From Azospirillum brasilense (GTDB lineage: Bacteria; Pseudomonadota; Alphaproteobacteria; Azospirillales; Azospirillaceae): a DNA stretch of 64,000 nucleotides. The position numbers and the translations under genes were made by a program. The stretch covers positions 26,465-90,464 of the forward strand of contig NZ_VITI01000018.1 of the NCBI RefSeq assembly GCF_007827795.1, given 5' to 3'. The notes beneath the pieces were generated by a model, which did not search any database, was not told the origin of the DNA, and saw only the letters and a program-made list of their open reading frames with translations. Below are positions 8,844 to 17,374 of the stretch, one piece after another; the stretch's first letter is position 1; the number at the start of each line of letters is the position of its first letter.

Positions 8844-10136
8844 ATGCAGCAGCGTCCTCTCACCCGTCTGGATCAGGTCCAACTCGACGCGGTGGTGCGC
8901 CGGCACGAGATGTTCCGGAACGCCCGCATCGGCGGGGCGCGGGCGACGCTGTCCTTTTTCGACCTGAACGGGCTGGACCTGACCGGGCGTGACCTTGCAC
9001 ACGCCGACTTCGTCGGGGCCAGCCTGCGCGGCGCCAATCTGGCCGGGGCGCGGCTGGACTGCGCGTCGATGTTCGCTACCGACCTGCGGTTGGCCAACCT
9101 GGAGAACGCGAGCCTCATCAAGGCGGACCTGCGCGGCGCCTGCCTGCGCGGGGCCATCCTGATCGGGGCCAACCTGTTCGAGGCCGACCTGCGCGACGGC
9201 TCGCTGGCGGAAAAGGACCGCGACGGCAGCCTGCGCGTCATCCGGGTGGAGGGCCAGCCGACGGAAGCGTCGGGGGCCGACCTGTCCGGCGCCAACCTGA
9301 CCAACGCCCGGCTGTCCGGGGCCATGGCGATCCACACCGACTTCACCGACGCGCTGATGCGCGGGTGCAAGCTGGTGCGTGCGACCATGCGCGGAGCCAA
9401 CTTCACCGGCTCGAACCTGGAAGGGGCGGACCTGTCGGGGGCGGATCTGCGCGGCGCCTGCCTGCGCGGCGCGGTGCTGACCGGCGCCACCATGGTCATG
9501 ACGGAACTGGCCGACGCCGACATGGAGGACGCCCTGACCGACGATCCGGTGGGCCGCGTCGTCGCCGAACTCGGGCGCCCGCTGGACGAGCTGCTGCACG
9601 AGCACATCCGCTGGGTCGGGTCCAGCGGGGCGGAGGGAACGGCGCTCGACCTCTCGGGCTTCGACCTGCGGCACGCCCCGTCGCTGGCCCACACCTGCCT
9701 GACCATGCTGCGGGCGGTCGGGGCGACCCTGTACGGGCTGGACCTGACCAGCGTGCAGCTTCAGGCCGCGGTGCTGGAGAAGGGCGACCTGCGCCTCGCC
9801 AAACTGATCAACGGCGACCTGCGCGGCGTGAATCTGCGCCTTGCCAAGCTGAACAACGCCGACCTGCGCAAGGCCAACCTGCGCCCGCTCTATTTCGACG
9901 AGAGGCGGTCGATGGCTTCCGACCTGTCGGGTGCGCGGCTGCGCTACGCCGACCTGCGCGGCGCCTGCCTGCGCGAGGTGAATTTCGCGGGCGCCGATCT
10001 GTCCTTCGCCAACCTGTCCGGCTGCGACCTGACGAACACGGACCTGACCAACGCCCGCATGTTCGGGGCGAAGGTGGACCTGCGCTCGCTGTCCGACGGG
10101 GCGATTCTCGACGGTGTGGCGGGGCTCAAGCTGTAG
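8844..10136 (+). CDS. Pentapeptide-repeat protein
   Basis: A 430-aa protein made almost entirely of A(D/N)LxG-type repeats, for example LTGRDLAHADFVGASLRGAN and repeated DLRGACLRGA units. They should fold as a right-handed quadrilateral beta-helix. Two repeat blocks (~35-235 and ~285-425) flank a ~50-residue non-repeat segment around DDPVGRVVAELGRPLDELL. Some family members mimic DNA and protect DNA gyrase, but most have no known function and nothing here decides between them. GGAGG lies 11 nt before the ATG. There is no signal peptide, so the protein is probably cytoplasmic. It is convergent with the AT-rich deaminase gene. Confidence 0.9.
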   Translation: MQQRPLTRLDQVQLDAVVRRHEMFRNARIGGARATLSFFDLNGLDLTGRDLAHADFVGASLRGANLAGARLDCASMFATDLRLANLENASLIKADLRGACLRGAILIGANLFEADLRDGSLAEKDRDGSLRVIRVEGQPTEASGADLSGANLTNARLSGAMAIHTDFTDALMRGCKLVRATMRGANFTGSNLEGADLSGADLRGACLRGAVLTGATMVMTELADADMEDALTDDPVGRVVAELGRPLDELLHEHIRWVGSSGAEGTALDLSGFDLRHAPSLAHTCLTMLRAVGATLYGLDLTSVQLQAAVLEKGDLRLAKLINGDLRGVNLRLAKLNNADLRKANLRPLYFDERRSMASDLSGARLRYADLRGACLREVNFAGADLSFANLSGCDLTNTDLTNARMFGAKVDLRSLSDGAILDGVAGLKL

Positions 10137-10239
10137 TTCCAATCTGCGGCAAAGTTCCTGTGGGAGCGTGTCGCAGCCGAGCCACGACACCGCCTGCCCT
10201 CAGCCAGACGGACCCTGACGGGTATTCGGCACAATTACT

Positions 10240-11985
10240 CTATTGGCTGTTACTTGAATTATTGACTGCCATTATGGCCTCCAGTTCGTCTTTGAAAGGA
10301 ACTAATGGCTGGTACAGCTGAACATATGCACGTCCGATCGCTCCAGTAAATAGATGCAGCTTGGGGCGGTTGTCGCCACAAGATAGTATTAATTCTTTTG
10401 CAATCCCTGGATAGGGGTCGATATAATAGATATTGGATATTCCAAGCTGGTAAGCTTTCTTTGAGCAGAGCTCGCAAGGGCTGGCCGTGGAAAATAGAAC
10501 TCCGCCTTTTATGTTCTGTCCACCATATTTTGCTATCTGCATAAATGCGTTTTCCTCAGCGTGGAGGGCGCGAGTAAACACTTGGTTTCTCTCTCCTGTT
10601 GCCTTGTTGTAGAGAGATTTAAAGCAATAGGATAGGGGGCGCCCTTCAATTGAGTGCCCGTGGCCAATAAATCCTGTTAACTCATTGAATTCAGTCTTGA
10701 ACTCTTCGTTAGAAGAGTTTCTTTCAAAATCACTAAAAGCATTAGCATCACTTCTATCCTTTAAGCGCATTACATTTCGTAAGTTACATGGCACTTGCCC
10801 CTCTGCAGTGCTATTCCAGCCGATAGCTCTAATTGAAAAATTCTCGTCAGTGACAACAGCGCCGACTTGGCGCGAAATGCAGCCAGAACTTAACTTTGCT
10901 GTGATTGCAACTTGCATGCAACGCTCAACCCGGTTTGGAGAAATTAACCCCGGATGTTGTATAAGTGATACATATTTAACAATTGAGATGGATAAAGGCT
11001 CGCATGTCCCATCCACCCCTGAATCAGGGTTCTCGACAATAATGTCCGCTTGCTCTAGGCATTTCCCGATATGTTGAGATACAAGTATATTGTATCCTTT
11101 AAGGTTGTCTTTTTCCGGATACTCCTTCTCCGAAATTTTCTTGATATTTTCATCTGTATAGTTCATTGCATGCAATCGCCTTTTGCGGCATGCCTCGTCT
11201 GTTGTTATCGCAAAAAGATAAAATGCTGAGTACCTTCCTCGAAAGAACTCTACCTCGAATGGATTCCTGATGGCATCTATGACAAAGTAGCCCGGCCTCT
11301 TCTCTATTTCAGAATACCGTCTTCCTAACTTAATTAGGTTATTTAAGAACTCTGGAAGTGTATAAATTTGGTTGTGGTCAGCGCGTTGAACCCCTGCGAC
11401 ACCTGACGTCCTGATATCGTCTCCGATCGATTGCATTACATCTGTGTAAACAGAAGCACCGCTTAAGCTGATTTCTTCCTTGAAATCTTGAGTGAGCTTC
11501 GGAAGCTCAATATAATAGAAATTATAGGCGCGCCTTATCTCGTCAATATCCTCGTTGTCTCTTGATTTGTATCTTTCAATTTTATGTTTCTCTAATTTTT
11601 CTTTAACACTGCCAACAATGCCAAGCAGTTTAGCAAAATCACTGGAATCACATTTTTTCTCGACAATTCCCCTAAATTCGCCCTCGGAAACCATACAAAG
11701 ATGAGCAAATATTATACTGCTAACATTAATAACAGTGAATGGCTGCCAGTGCTTGGTTGCCCATTCGCGTATAATGCCGTATTTCCTACCCTCATTGTCC
11801 TTCATGGGGCAGGTGATGGGGGGCAGTGAAATGGAAGAAAATTCACTTGCTAATATTTTGGCTGCTGTGCTGCAACCGCTTCCTGTTCTTCCGGTTAGTC
11901 CGATAACTATAAAAGAATCTCTCTGATTAAAGAGTTTATCAACTCCGCCGCGTAATTCTTGATTGACACTTTCTGGGGTTGCCAT
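10240..11985 (-). CDS. avcD: P-loop NTPase/cytidine deaminase fusion, AvcD/DcdV-like anti-phage enzyme
   Basis: A 581-aa two-domain protein. The N-terminal half has a nucleotide-kinase-like P-loop at residues 29-40 (GLTGRTGSGCST), in which the usual Walker A lysine is Cys38. The C-terminal half is a dCMP-deaminase-type zinc domain: SRQVGAVVTDE, then catalytic H475-A-E477 (HAEENAF) and PCELC with C504 and C507. This NTPase-plus-deaminase order and length match the AvcD/DcdV proteins, which deaminate deoxycytidine nucleotides and deplete dNTPs on phage infection. A plain dCMP deaminase is ~150-200 aa. The gene is far more AT-rich than its neighbours and uses ATA and AAA-type codons, so it is probably acquired. 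AAGGAG lies 7 nt before the ATG. Biological activity is inference. Confidence 0.8.
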   Translation of the reverse strand: MATPESVNQELRGGVDKLFNQRDSFIVIGLTGRTGSGCSTAAKILASEFSSISLPPITCPMKDNEGRKYGIIREWATKHWQPFTVINVSSIIFAHLCMVSEGEFRGIVEKKCDSSDFAKLLGIVGSVKEKLEKHKIERYKSRDNEDIDEIRRAYNFYYIELPKLTQDFKEEISLSGASVYTDVMQSIGDDIRTSGVAGVQRADHNQIYTLPEFLNNLIKLGRRYSEIEKRPGYFVIDAIRNPFEVEFFRGRYSAFYLFAITTDEACRKRRLHAMNYTDENIKKISEKEYPEKDNLKGYNILVSQHIGKCLEQADIIVENPDSGVDGTCEPLSISIVKYVSLIQHPGLISPNRVERCMQVAITAKLSSGCISRQVGAVVTDENFSIRAIGWNSTAEGQVPCNLRNVMRLKDRSDANAFSDFERNSSNEEFKTEFNELTGFIGHGHSIEGRPLSYCFKSLYNKATGERNQVFTRALHAEENAFMQIAKYGGQNIKGGVLFSTASPCELCSKKAYQLGISNIYYIDPYPGIAKELILSCGDNRPKLHLFTGAIGRAYVQLYQPLVPFKDELEAIMAVNNSSNSQ

Positions 11986-12130
11986 TGAAAGCTCCTTAAC
12001 TTTGAATCAAACATTCACCAATCCATAGGAAGCCAGTTGAGCGGTCAAGCCCATTTTTGAATTAAAATTCTGTGAATGCGCTAATCGCCTGTACTTTCAG
12101 AAAAAGCTGTCACATTTATTTGCATACAAA
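11986..12130 (-). promoter_or_regulatory. Leader/promoter region of the deaminase gene; candidate site for an AvcI-type RNA
   Basis: A 145-bp AT-rich stretch between the metQ terminator and the deaminase ATG. On the minus strand it contains TTGACC (near 12048) with weak -10 candidates downstream, a TTGA-CCGC-TCAA inverted repeat, and a small hairpin (TGAAT-GTTTG-ATTCA, 12003-12017) just before the ribosome site. In known Avc loci a short non-coding RNA encoded immediately upstream inhibits the deaminase. This region is the only place such an RNA could sit here, but no homology to it can be claimed from the sequence alone. Confidence 0.35.
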
Positions 12131-12166
12131 GAAGAGGGGTCTCTCACCAATACGTGAGAGACCCCT
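12130..12166 (-). terminator. Intrinsic terminator of the metNIQ operon
   Basis: AGGGGTCTCTCAC (12135-12147) and GTGAGAGACCCCT (12154-12166) form a 13-bp perfect stem with a 6-nt loop, 6 bp past the metQ stop. On the minus strand it is followed by CTTCTTTG. It insulates the AT-rich deaminase gene from methionine-operon transcription. Confidence 0.8.
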
Positions 12167-12172
12167 TGGCAT

Positions 12173-12973
12173 TCACCAAGCCGGAACCACGGCACCCTTG
12201 AAGCGGTCGAGGATGAACTGCTTCACCTCGTCGCTCTGGTAGACCTTCACCAGCGTGGCGACCCACGGCTTGTCCTGGTCGACCTTGCGGACGGCGATGA
12301 CGTTGGCGTAGGGGCTCTCACTGGCCTCGCGGGCGATGGCGTCCTTGTTCGGGTCCAGGCCGGATTCCATGGCGAAGTTGGTGTTGATGACCGCCACGGT
12401 CACGTCGTCCAGCGAACGCGGAAGCTGGGCGGCGTCCAGTTCCAGTATCTGCAGCTTCTTCGGGTTTTCGGAGATGTCGAGCGGCGACGCCTTCAGGCCG
12501 GCGCTCTCCTTCACCTTCAGCAGCCCCTTGGCCTGGAGCAGCAGCAGGGCGCGGCCGCCGTTGGTCGGGTCGTTCGGGATGGAGACCTTGGCGCCGTCGG
12601 GCAACTCGTCCAGGCTCTTCACCTTCTTCGAGTAGACGCCCATCGGGAAGATTACCGTCTTGGCGACGCTGACCAGCTCATAGCCGCGGTCCTTCACCTG
12701 GTTGTCCAGGTAGGGCTGGTGCTGGAAGGAGTTGGCGTTCAGGTCGCCCTGCGACAGCGCCTGGTTCGGGATGACGTAGTCGGAGAACTCCAGCACCGTC
12801 AGGTCAAGGCCCTCCTTGGCGGCCAGCGGCTTGACCTTCTCCAGGATCTGGCCGTGCGGGCCGGGGGTGACGCCGATCTTCAGGGCTTCGGCCGACGCGC
12901 CGACGGCGGTCGCCAGGGTCGCGATGCCGGCCACCAGACCAAAGGCCGCGCCGAGCACACGGGTACGGAACAT
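12173..12973 (-). CDS. metQ: MetQ/NlpA-family methionine-binding protein
   Basis: A 266-aa periplasmic substrate-binding protein of the NlpA/MetQ family. The N-terminal signal (MFRTRVLGAAFGLVAG...AVGASAEA) looks like a Sec signal peptide without a lipobox cysteine, so the protein may be soluble rather than lipid-anchored. Family motifs are LKIGVTPGPHGQILE, NANSFQHQPYLDNQ, VSIPNDPTNGGRALLLLQ and AQLPRSLDDV. It should deliver D/L-methionine or a related compound to MetNI. The ATG at 12973 has GAGGAG 6 nt upstream; a TTG two codons earlier is less likely. It is the last gene of the acs-metN-metI-metQ operon and is followed by a strong terminator. Confidence 0.9.
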   Translation of the reverse strand: MFRTRVLGAAFGLVAGIATLATAVGASAEALKIGVTPGPHGQILEKVKPLAAKEGLDLTVLEFSDYVIPNQALSQGDLNANSFQHQPYLDNQVKDRGYELVSVAKTVIFPMGVYSKKVKSLDELPDGAKVSIPNDPTNGGRALLLLQAKGLLKVKESAGLKASPLDISENPKKLQILELDAAQLPRSLDDVTVAVINTNFAMESGLDPNKDAIAREASESPYANVIAVRKVDQDKPWVATLVKVYQSDEVKQFILDRFKGAVVPAW

Positions 12974-12983
12974 CTCCAACTCC

Positions 12984-13652
12984 TCAGGACTTCAGGTTGC
13001 GTTTGTTGACGCGGCGGGCGATCCAGTCGCCCGTCGATTGAACGATCTGCACCAGCACGATCAGTACGATGACCACCGCCAGCATCACCTCCGGCAGGAA
13101 GCGCTGGTAGCCGTAGCGGATGCCGAGGTCGCCCAGGCCGCCGCCGCCGACGGCGCCGACCATGGCCGAATAGCCGATCAGGCTGACCACCGACAGCGTC
13201 AGGCCCAGCGCGATGGCGGGCATCGCCTCCGGCAGCAGGACCTTGCGGATGATCTGGAAGGGCGTGGCGCCCATGGACTGCGCCGCCTCGATCAGGCCGC
13301 GGTCGACCTCGCGCACCGCACCCTCGACGATGCGGGCGATGAAGGGCACGGCGGCGACCGTCAGCGGCACGATGGCCGCGGCGGTGCCGATGGAGGTGCC
13401 GGCGATCAGCCGGGTGAAGGGGATGATCGCCACCACCAGGATGATGAAGGGGGTGGAGCGCGTCATGTTCACCAGCACGCCGGCGACCCGGTTGAAGGCG
13501 AGGTTCTGCAGCAGCTCCCCCCGGCCGGTAACGGCCAGGAGCACGCCCAGCGGAAGGCCCAGCGCCGTGCCCAGAAGGCCCGACACCGCCACCATGTAGA
13601 GCGTGTCGAGAAGCGCCTTAAACAGCAGCGCGTAGATTTCCGGGGACAGCAT
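12984..13652 (-). CDS. metI: Methionine ABC transporter permease MetI
   Basis: A 222-aa inner-membrane permease with about five helices, including LDTLYMVAVSGLLGTALGLP, and the EAA-loop region LIEAAQSMGATPFQIIRKVLLPEA that contacts the ATPase. The size and order next to metN and metQ match MetI. The ATG at 13652 is chosen because GAGGTG lies 8 nt upstream; the gene then overlaps the 3' end of metN by 35 bp, implying translational coupling. An alternative start is at 13670. Confidence 0.9.
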   Translation of the reverse strand: MLSPEIYALLFKALLDTLYMVAVSGLLGTALGLPLGVLLAVTGRGELLQNLAFNRVAGVLVNMTRSTPFIILVVAIIPFTRLIAGTSIGTAAAIVPLTVAAVPFIARIVEGAVREVDRGLIEAAQSMGATPFQIIRKVLLPEAMPAIALGLTLSVVSLIGYSAMVGAVGGGGLGDLGIRYGYQRFLPEVMLAVVIVLIVLVQIVQSTGDWIARRVNKRNLKS

Positions 13653-14682
13653 GACCGAGCACCTCGACACCGAGCTTGTTGACGTTCAGGAGGCTGATGG
13701 CCGCCTCGATGGACTGCGGGTTGCCGATGGCCTCCACCACCAGCGTTCCGAAGGGCGCGCCCTGGATCTCGTCGATCTGGCCGTGCCAGATGTTCAGGTC
13801 CAGGTTCAGCTTGCGGCTGATCGCGCTGATCACCGGAGAGGTCGCGCGCTCGCCGGTGAAGGTGATGCGCAGCACCATGTTCGACCCCGGCACCGGTGTG
13901 GCCGACAGGCGGGCGCGCAGACTGTCCGGGATGCCGCGGTTGATCACCGGATCGACGAAGGTCTTCGTCGTCTCGTGCTTGGGGTGCGCGAAGATGTCGA
14001 AGACCGGCCCCTGCTCGATGATCCGCCCGTTCTCCATCACCGCCACCTTGTGGCAGATCTCCTTGATGACGGCGATCTCGTGGGTGATCAGGACGATGGT
14101 CAGCCCCAGCCGCTTGTTGATGTCGGCCAGCAGATGGAGAATCTGGGTCGTCGTTTCCGGATCGAGGGCGGAGGTCGCCTCGTCCGACAGCAGCACCTTG
14201 GGCTTGCTGGCCAGCGCGCGGGCGATGCCGACACGCTGCTTCTGCCCGCCCGACAGCTCCGCCGGGTAGCGGTCGCGCTTGTCGGTGAGGCCGACGAGGT
14301 CGAGCAGCGGCTCCACCGTCGCGCGGATCTGCGCCTTCGCCACCCCGGCCAGTTCCAGCGGCAGGGCGACGTTGTCGAACACCGTGCGCGAGGACAGCAG
14401 GTTGAAGTGCTGGAAGATCATGCCGATGCTGTGGCGCGCCTCGCGCAGCGCGCGGGCCGACAGGGCGGTGACGTCCACCCCGTCCACCAGCACCCGGCCC
14501 GACGTCGGCTTCTCCAGCAGGTTCACGGTGCGCAGCAGCGTGGATTTGCCGGCGCCCGAGCGCCCGATGATGCCGTAGATCTCGCCGCGGCCGATGGTCA
14601 GGTCGATGTCGGCGAGCGCCTGGACCGGCTGCCCGGTGCCGCGGGACGGATAGGTTTTCTGAAGCTGTTCGAAGGTTATCAT
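13618..14682 (-). CDS. metN: Methionine ABC transporter ATP-binding protein MetN
   Basis: A 354-aa ATPase that powers methionine uptake. Walker A is GRSGAGKST, the signature motif is LSGGQKQRVGIARAL, and Walker B is VLLSDEATSALD, followed by the H-loop segment LITHEIAVI. The C-terminal ~100 residues form a NIL/ACT-like domain. In characterised MetN proteins this domain binds methionine and inhibits transport. The start codon overlaps the acyl-CoA synthetase stop (ATGA), and the 3' end overlaps metI. The family is certain; the true substrate could be a methionine relative, given the coupled acyl-CoA ligase. Confidence 0.93.
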   Translation of the reverse strand: MITFEQLQKTYPSRGTGQPVQALADIDLTIGRGEIYGIIGRSGAGKSTLLRTVNLLEKPTSGRVLVDGVDVTALSARALREARHSIGMIFQHFNLLSSRTVFDNVALPLELAGVAKAQIRATVEPLLDLVGLTDKRDRYPAELSGGQKQRVGIARALASKPKVLLSDEATSALDPETTTQILHLLADINKRLGLTIVLITHEIAVIKEICHKVAVMENGRIIEQGPVFDIFAHPKHETTKTFVDPVINRGIPDSLRARLSATPVPGSNMVLRITFTGERATSPVISAISRKLNLDLNIWHGQIDEIQGAPFGTLVVEAIGNPQSIEAAISLLNVNKLGVEVLGHAVPGNLRAAV

Positions 14683-16349
14683 ACGCTCTTGGCCTCCCGA
14701 CGCGCGCCCAGATCGCGGGCGGCGTCGCGCAGGACGGTCTTCTGGATTTTACCGGTCGATGTCTTCGGCAGATCGCTGAACACGACGGTGCGGGGCACCT
14801 TGTAGTGCGCAATGCGGTCGCGGCACCATTGAATTATGTCGGACTCAGAGGGGCGCGCCGCGCCGGGCTTCACCGTGACGAAGGCGCAGGGGCTCTCGCC
14901 CCAACGGTCGTCGGGGCGGGCGACCACGGCGGCCTCCAGAACGGCGGGGTGCCGGTACAACGCTTCCTCCACCTCCAGGGACGAGATGTTCTCGCCGCCG
15001 GATATGATGATGTCCTTGCTGCGGTCCTTCACCTCGATATAGCCGTCGGGGTGCAGCACGCCCAGATCCCCGGTGCGGAACCAGCCGTCCTTCAACGCCT
15101 CCTTCGTCGCCGCGGGGTTCTTCAGATAGCCCTTCATCACCGTGTTGCCGCGCAGCGCGATCTCGCCGATGGTCTGGGCGTCGGCGGGGACCGGCTGGCC
15201 TGTCTCGCGGTCGAGCACGGTGGCGTCCTCCACCGCGACGTGGTTCACCCCCTGCCGCGCGAACTGCAGGGCCAGCCCGTCGGCGTCGAGATCCTCCCAG
15301 CCGTCCTGCGGGGCGCAGACGCTGGCCGGGCCGTAGCATTCGGTCAGCCCGTACATGTGCACCACCGCGAAGCCCAGCGCCGCCATGCCGGCCAGAACCG
15401 CGGAGGGCGGAGCGGCTCCGCCGGTCCCCACGATCACCGGGCGGGGGGCGAACCGCCGCACCGCCGCCGGGGCGTGGATCAGCATGTTCAGTACGATCGG
15501 CGCGCCGCAGAGATGGGTGACGCCCAGCTCCGCGATGGCGTCGAAGATCGCCGCCGGCTCCACCCGGCGCAGGCAGACATGGGTGCCGCCCGCGGCGGTG
15601 ACCGCCCAGCTGTAGGTCCAGCCGTTGCAGTGGAACATCGGCAGCGTCCACAGGAAGACGCTGTCGGGCCGGACGTTCAGGGTGAAGGCGTTGCCCAGCG
15701 CGTTCAGATAGGCGCCGCGGTGGTGGTAGACGACGCCCTTGGGGTTGCCTGTGGTGCCGCTGGTGTAGTTCAGCGCGATGGCCTGCCACTCGTCGTCCGG
15801 CCCGCGCCAGGGGGCGGGGTCGGCGGCGGCGAGGAAATCCTCATACTCCACGGCATCCAGCGACGGCGCGTCGGGCGCCAGATCGTCGGCGACCTCCACC
15901 ACCGTGATGGGGCGCTCCGTCCGGGCGAGCGCCGCCTTGGCGACCGGAGACAGCTCGCGGTCGACGATTAGCAGTTTCGTCTCGCTGTGATCCAGGATGA
16001 AGGCGACGGCGGCGGCGTCCAGCCGGGTGTTCAGCGCGTTCAGGACCGCGCCGGCCAGCGGCACCGCGTAATGCGCCTCCAGCAGCGCCGGGACGTTGGG
16101 CGCCAGCACCGACACCGTGTCGCCGCGCCTCACCCCGGCCCGCAGCAGTGCCCCGGCGAAGCGTCGCACCCGGTCCAGGAACTGGGCGTAGGTGATGGTC
16201 CGGCGGCCGTGGCGGATGGCCGGCTTGTCCGGATAGACCTTCGCGGCGCGCTTCAGGAAGCTGAGCGGGCTGAGCGGGACGTGGTTCGCGGGGTCGGGGG
16301 CAAGGTTGCGGTCGAAGATCGAGGCGGTGCGGCTGAACGGGCCGGTCAT
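14679..16349 (-). CDS. AMP-forming acyl-CoA synthetase coupled to metNIQ
   Basis: A 556-aa ANL-superfamily ligase that activates a carboxylic acid to its acyl-CoA via an acyl-adenylate. Motifs are the P-loop-like LNYTSGTTGNPKGVVYHH, YGLTE, GWFRTGDLG and KDIIISGGENISS, and a C-terminal catalytic lysine region KTSTGKIQKT. It resembles the group of medium/short-chain ligases that includes DmdB (methylmercaptopropionate-CoA ligase). Because its stop overlaps the metN start, it is the first gene of a transcript with the methionine importer. A sulfur-containing or branched short-chain acid is therefore an attractive but unproven substrate. The start MTGPFSRTASIFDRN is typical of the family. Confidence 0.88.
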   Translation of the reverse strand: MTGPFSRTASIFDRNLAPDPANHVPLSPLSFLKRAAKVYPDKPAIRHGRRTITYAQFLDRVRRFAGALLRAGVRRGDTVSVLAPNVPALLEAHYAVPLAGAVLNALNTRLDAAAVAFILDHSETKLLIVDRELSPVAKAALARTERPITVVEVADDLAPDAPSLDAVEYEDFLAAADPAPWRGPDDEWQAIALNYTSGTTGNPKGVVYHHRGAYLNALGNAFTLNVRPDSVFLWTLPMFHCNGWTYSWAVTAAGGTHVCLRRVEPAAIFDAIAELGVTHLCGAPIVLNMLIHAPAAVRRFAPRPVIVGTGGAAPPSAVLAGMAALGFAVVHMYGLTECYGPASVCAPQDGWEDLDADGLALQFARQGVNHVAVEDATVLDRETGQPVPADAQTIGEIALRGNTVMKGYLKNPAATKEALKDGWFRTGDLGVLHPDGYIEVKDRSKDIIISGGENISSLEVEEALYRHPAVLEAAVVARPDDRWGESPCAFVTVKPGAARPSESDIIQWCRDRIAHYKVPRTVVFSDLPKTSTGKIQKTVLRDAARDLGARREAKSV

Positions 16350-16382
16350 GACTAGCTTCCTGGAAAGAATCGCTTTCGAGAT

Positions 16383-16503
16383 CCCCTCTCCCCTTAGGGG
16401 AGAGGGTTAGGGTGAGGGGGTTGCGCGTTTTGGTACGTCCGGCAAAAGCGCAACCCCCTCACCGCCCGCTTCGCGGGCACCCTTTCCCCTGAGGGGAGAG
16501 GGC
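16383..16503. repeat. Palindromic intergenic repeat, copy 2
   Basis: Outer arms are CCCCTCTCCCCTTAGGGGAGAGGG and the CCCTTTCCCCTGAGGGGAGAGGG half. The centre is GCGCGTTTTGGTACGTCCGGCAAAAGCGC, clearly the same element as copies 1 and 3. It lies between the second metQ (minus) and the acyl-CoA synthetase (minus) and could separate their transcription. Confidence 0.8.
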
Positions 16504-16521
16504 TATGACAACCGGAGGCAA

Positions 16522-17301
16522 TCACCAGGTCGGGATGATGGTGCCGTTGAAGCGCGTGTTGATGAAGTCCCGCACCTCGGCGGAGCGATACAACTCGATG
16601 AAGCGCTTGATCGCCGGGTCCTCGGCGCGATCCTTGCGGACGGCCCAGACGAGGTGCCATTTCGACTGGTCGTCCTCCAGAACCAGGGCGGTCTTCGGGC
16701 TCAACCCGGCCAGGACCGCGTAGTTCAGCGTGATGACCGAGGCGTCAACGTCGTCCAGCGAGCGCGGAAGCTGGGCCGCGTCCAACTCCACCAGCTTGAT
16801 CTTCTTCGGGTTGGACGCGATGTCGGCGATGGAGGTGTTCAGGCCCGCCCCGTCCTTCAGCCCGATCACCCCGGCCTTGGCCAGCAGGAACAGCGCGCGG
16901 GCCCCGTTGGTCGGGTCGTTGGGGATGGAGACGCTGGCCCCTTCCTTCAGGTCGGCCAGCGACGACACCTTCTTCGCGTAGATGCCCATGGGCACGACGA
17001 TGCTCTTGGCGACCGGCACGATGTCGTAGCCGCGCTGCTTGATCTGGTTGTCCAGGAAGGGCTGGTGCTGGAAGTTGTTGGCGTCGATGTCGCCGGACTG
17101 GAGGGCGGCGTTGGGCATGTTCCAGTCGGTGAACTCGATCACCTCCGCCTTCAGGCCCTCCTTGGCGGCGATCTTCGCCGTGTATTCCAGGATCTCGCCG
17201 TAGGGGCCGGCGGACACGCCGAGCTTCAGGGCCGCGGCGCCGGCGCCGGTGGAGACGGTGAGAAGGGCGGCGGTGACAAGGGACGTCAGAAAGGCTTTCA
17301 C
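16522..17301 (-). CDS. metQ: Second MetQ/NlpA-family binding protein
   Basis: A 259-aa paralogue of the MetQ at 12173. It shares LGVSAGPYGEILEYTAKI, NANNFQHQPFLDNQI, VSIPNDPTNGARALFLL and AQLPRSLDDVDASV. The signal peptide (MKAFLTSLVTAALLTVSTGAGA) lacks a lipobox Cys. Sequence divergence from the first copy suggests a different ligand. No separate permease/ATPase accompanies it, so it probably feeds the MetNI encoded just downstream. Repeat copy 2 lies between this gene and the acyl-CoA synthetase. Confidence 0.88.
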   Translation of the reverse strand: MKAFLTSLVTAALLTVSTGAGAAALKLGVSAGPYGEILEYTAKIAAKEGLKAEVIEFTDWNMPNAALQSGDIDANNFQHQPFLDNQIKQRGYDIVPVAKSIVVPMGIYAKKVSSLADLKEGASVSIPNDPTNGARALFLLAKAGVIGLKDGAGLNTSIADIASNPKKIKLVELDAAQLPRSLDDVDASVITLNYAVLAGLSPKTALVLEDDQSKWHLVWAVRKDRAEDPAIKRFIELYRSAEVRDFINTRFNGTIIPTW

Positions 17302-17374
17302 GGAACGGGTCCTTTGTGCGCGGTGTGGAATGGCTTGGTCGGGCGATGGCGGTGTGTGAAATGCGGGCGCGCGG

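Noticed and set aside
10240..11985. Ordinary dCMP deaminase (ComEB-like)
   Set aside because: The protein is about three times too long and has an N-terminal P-loop domain.
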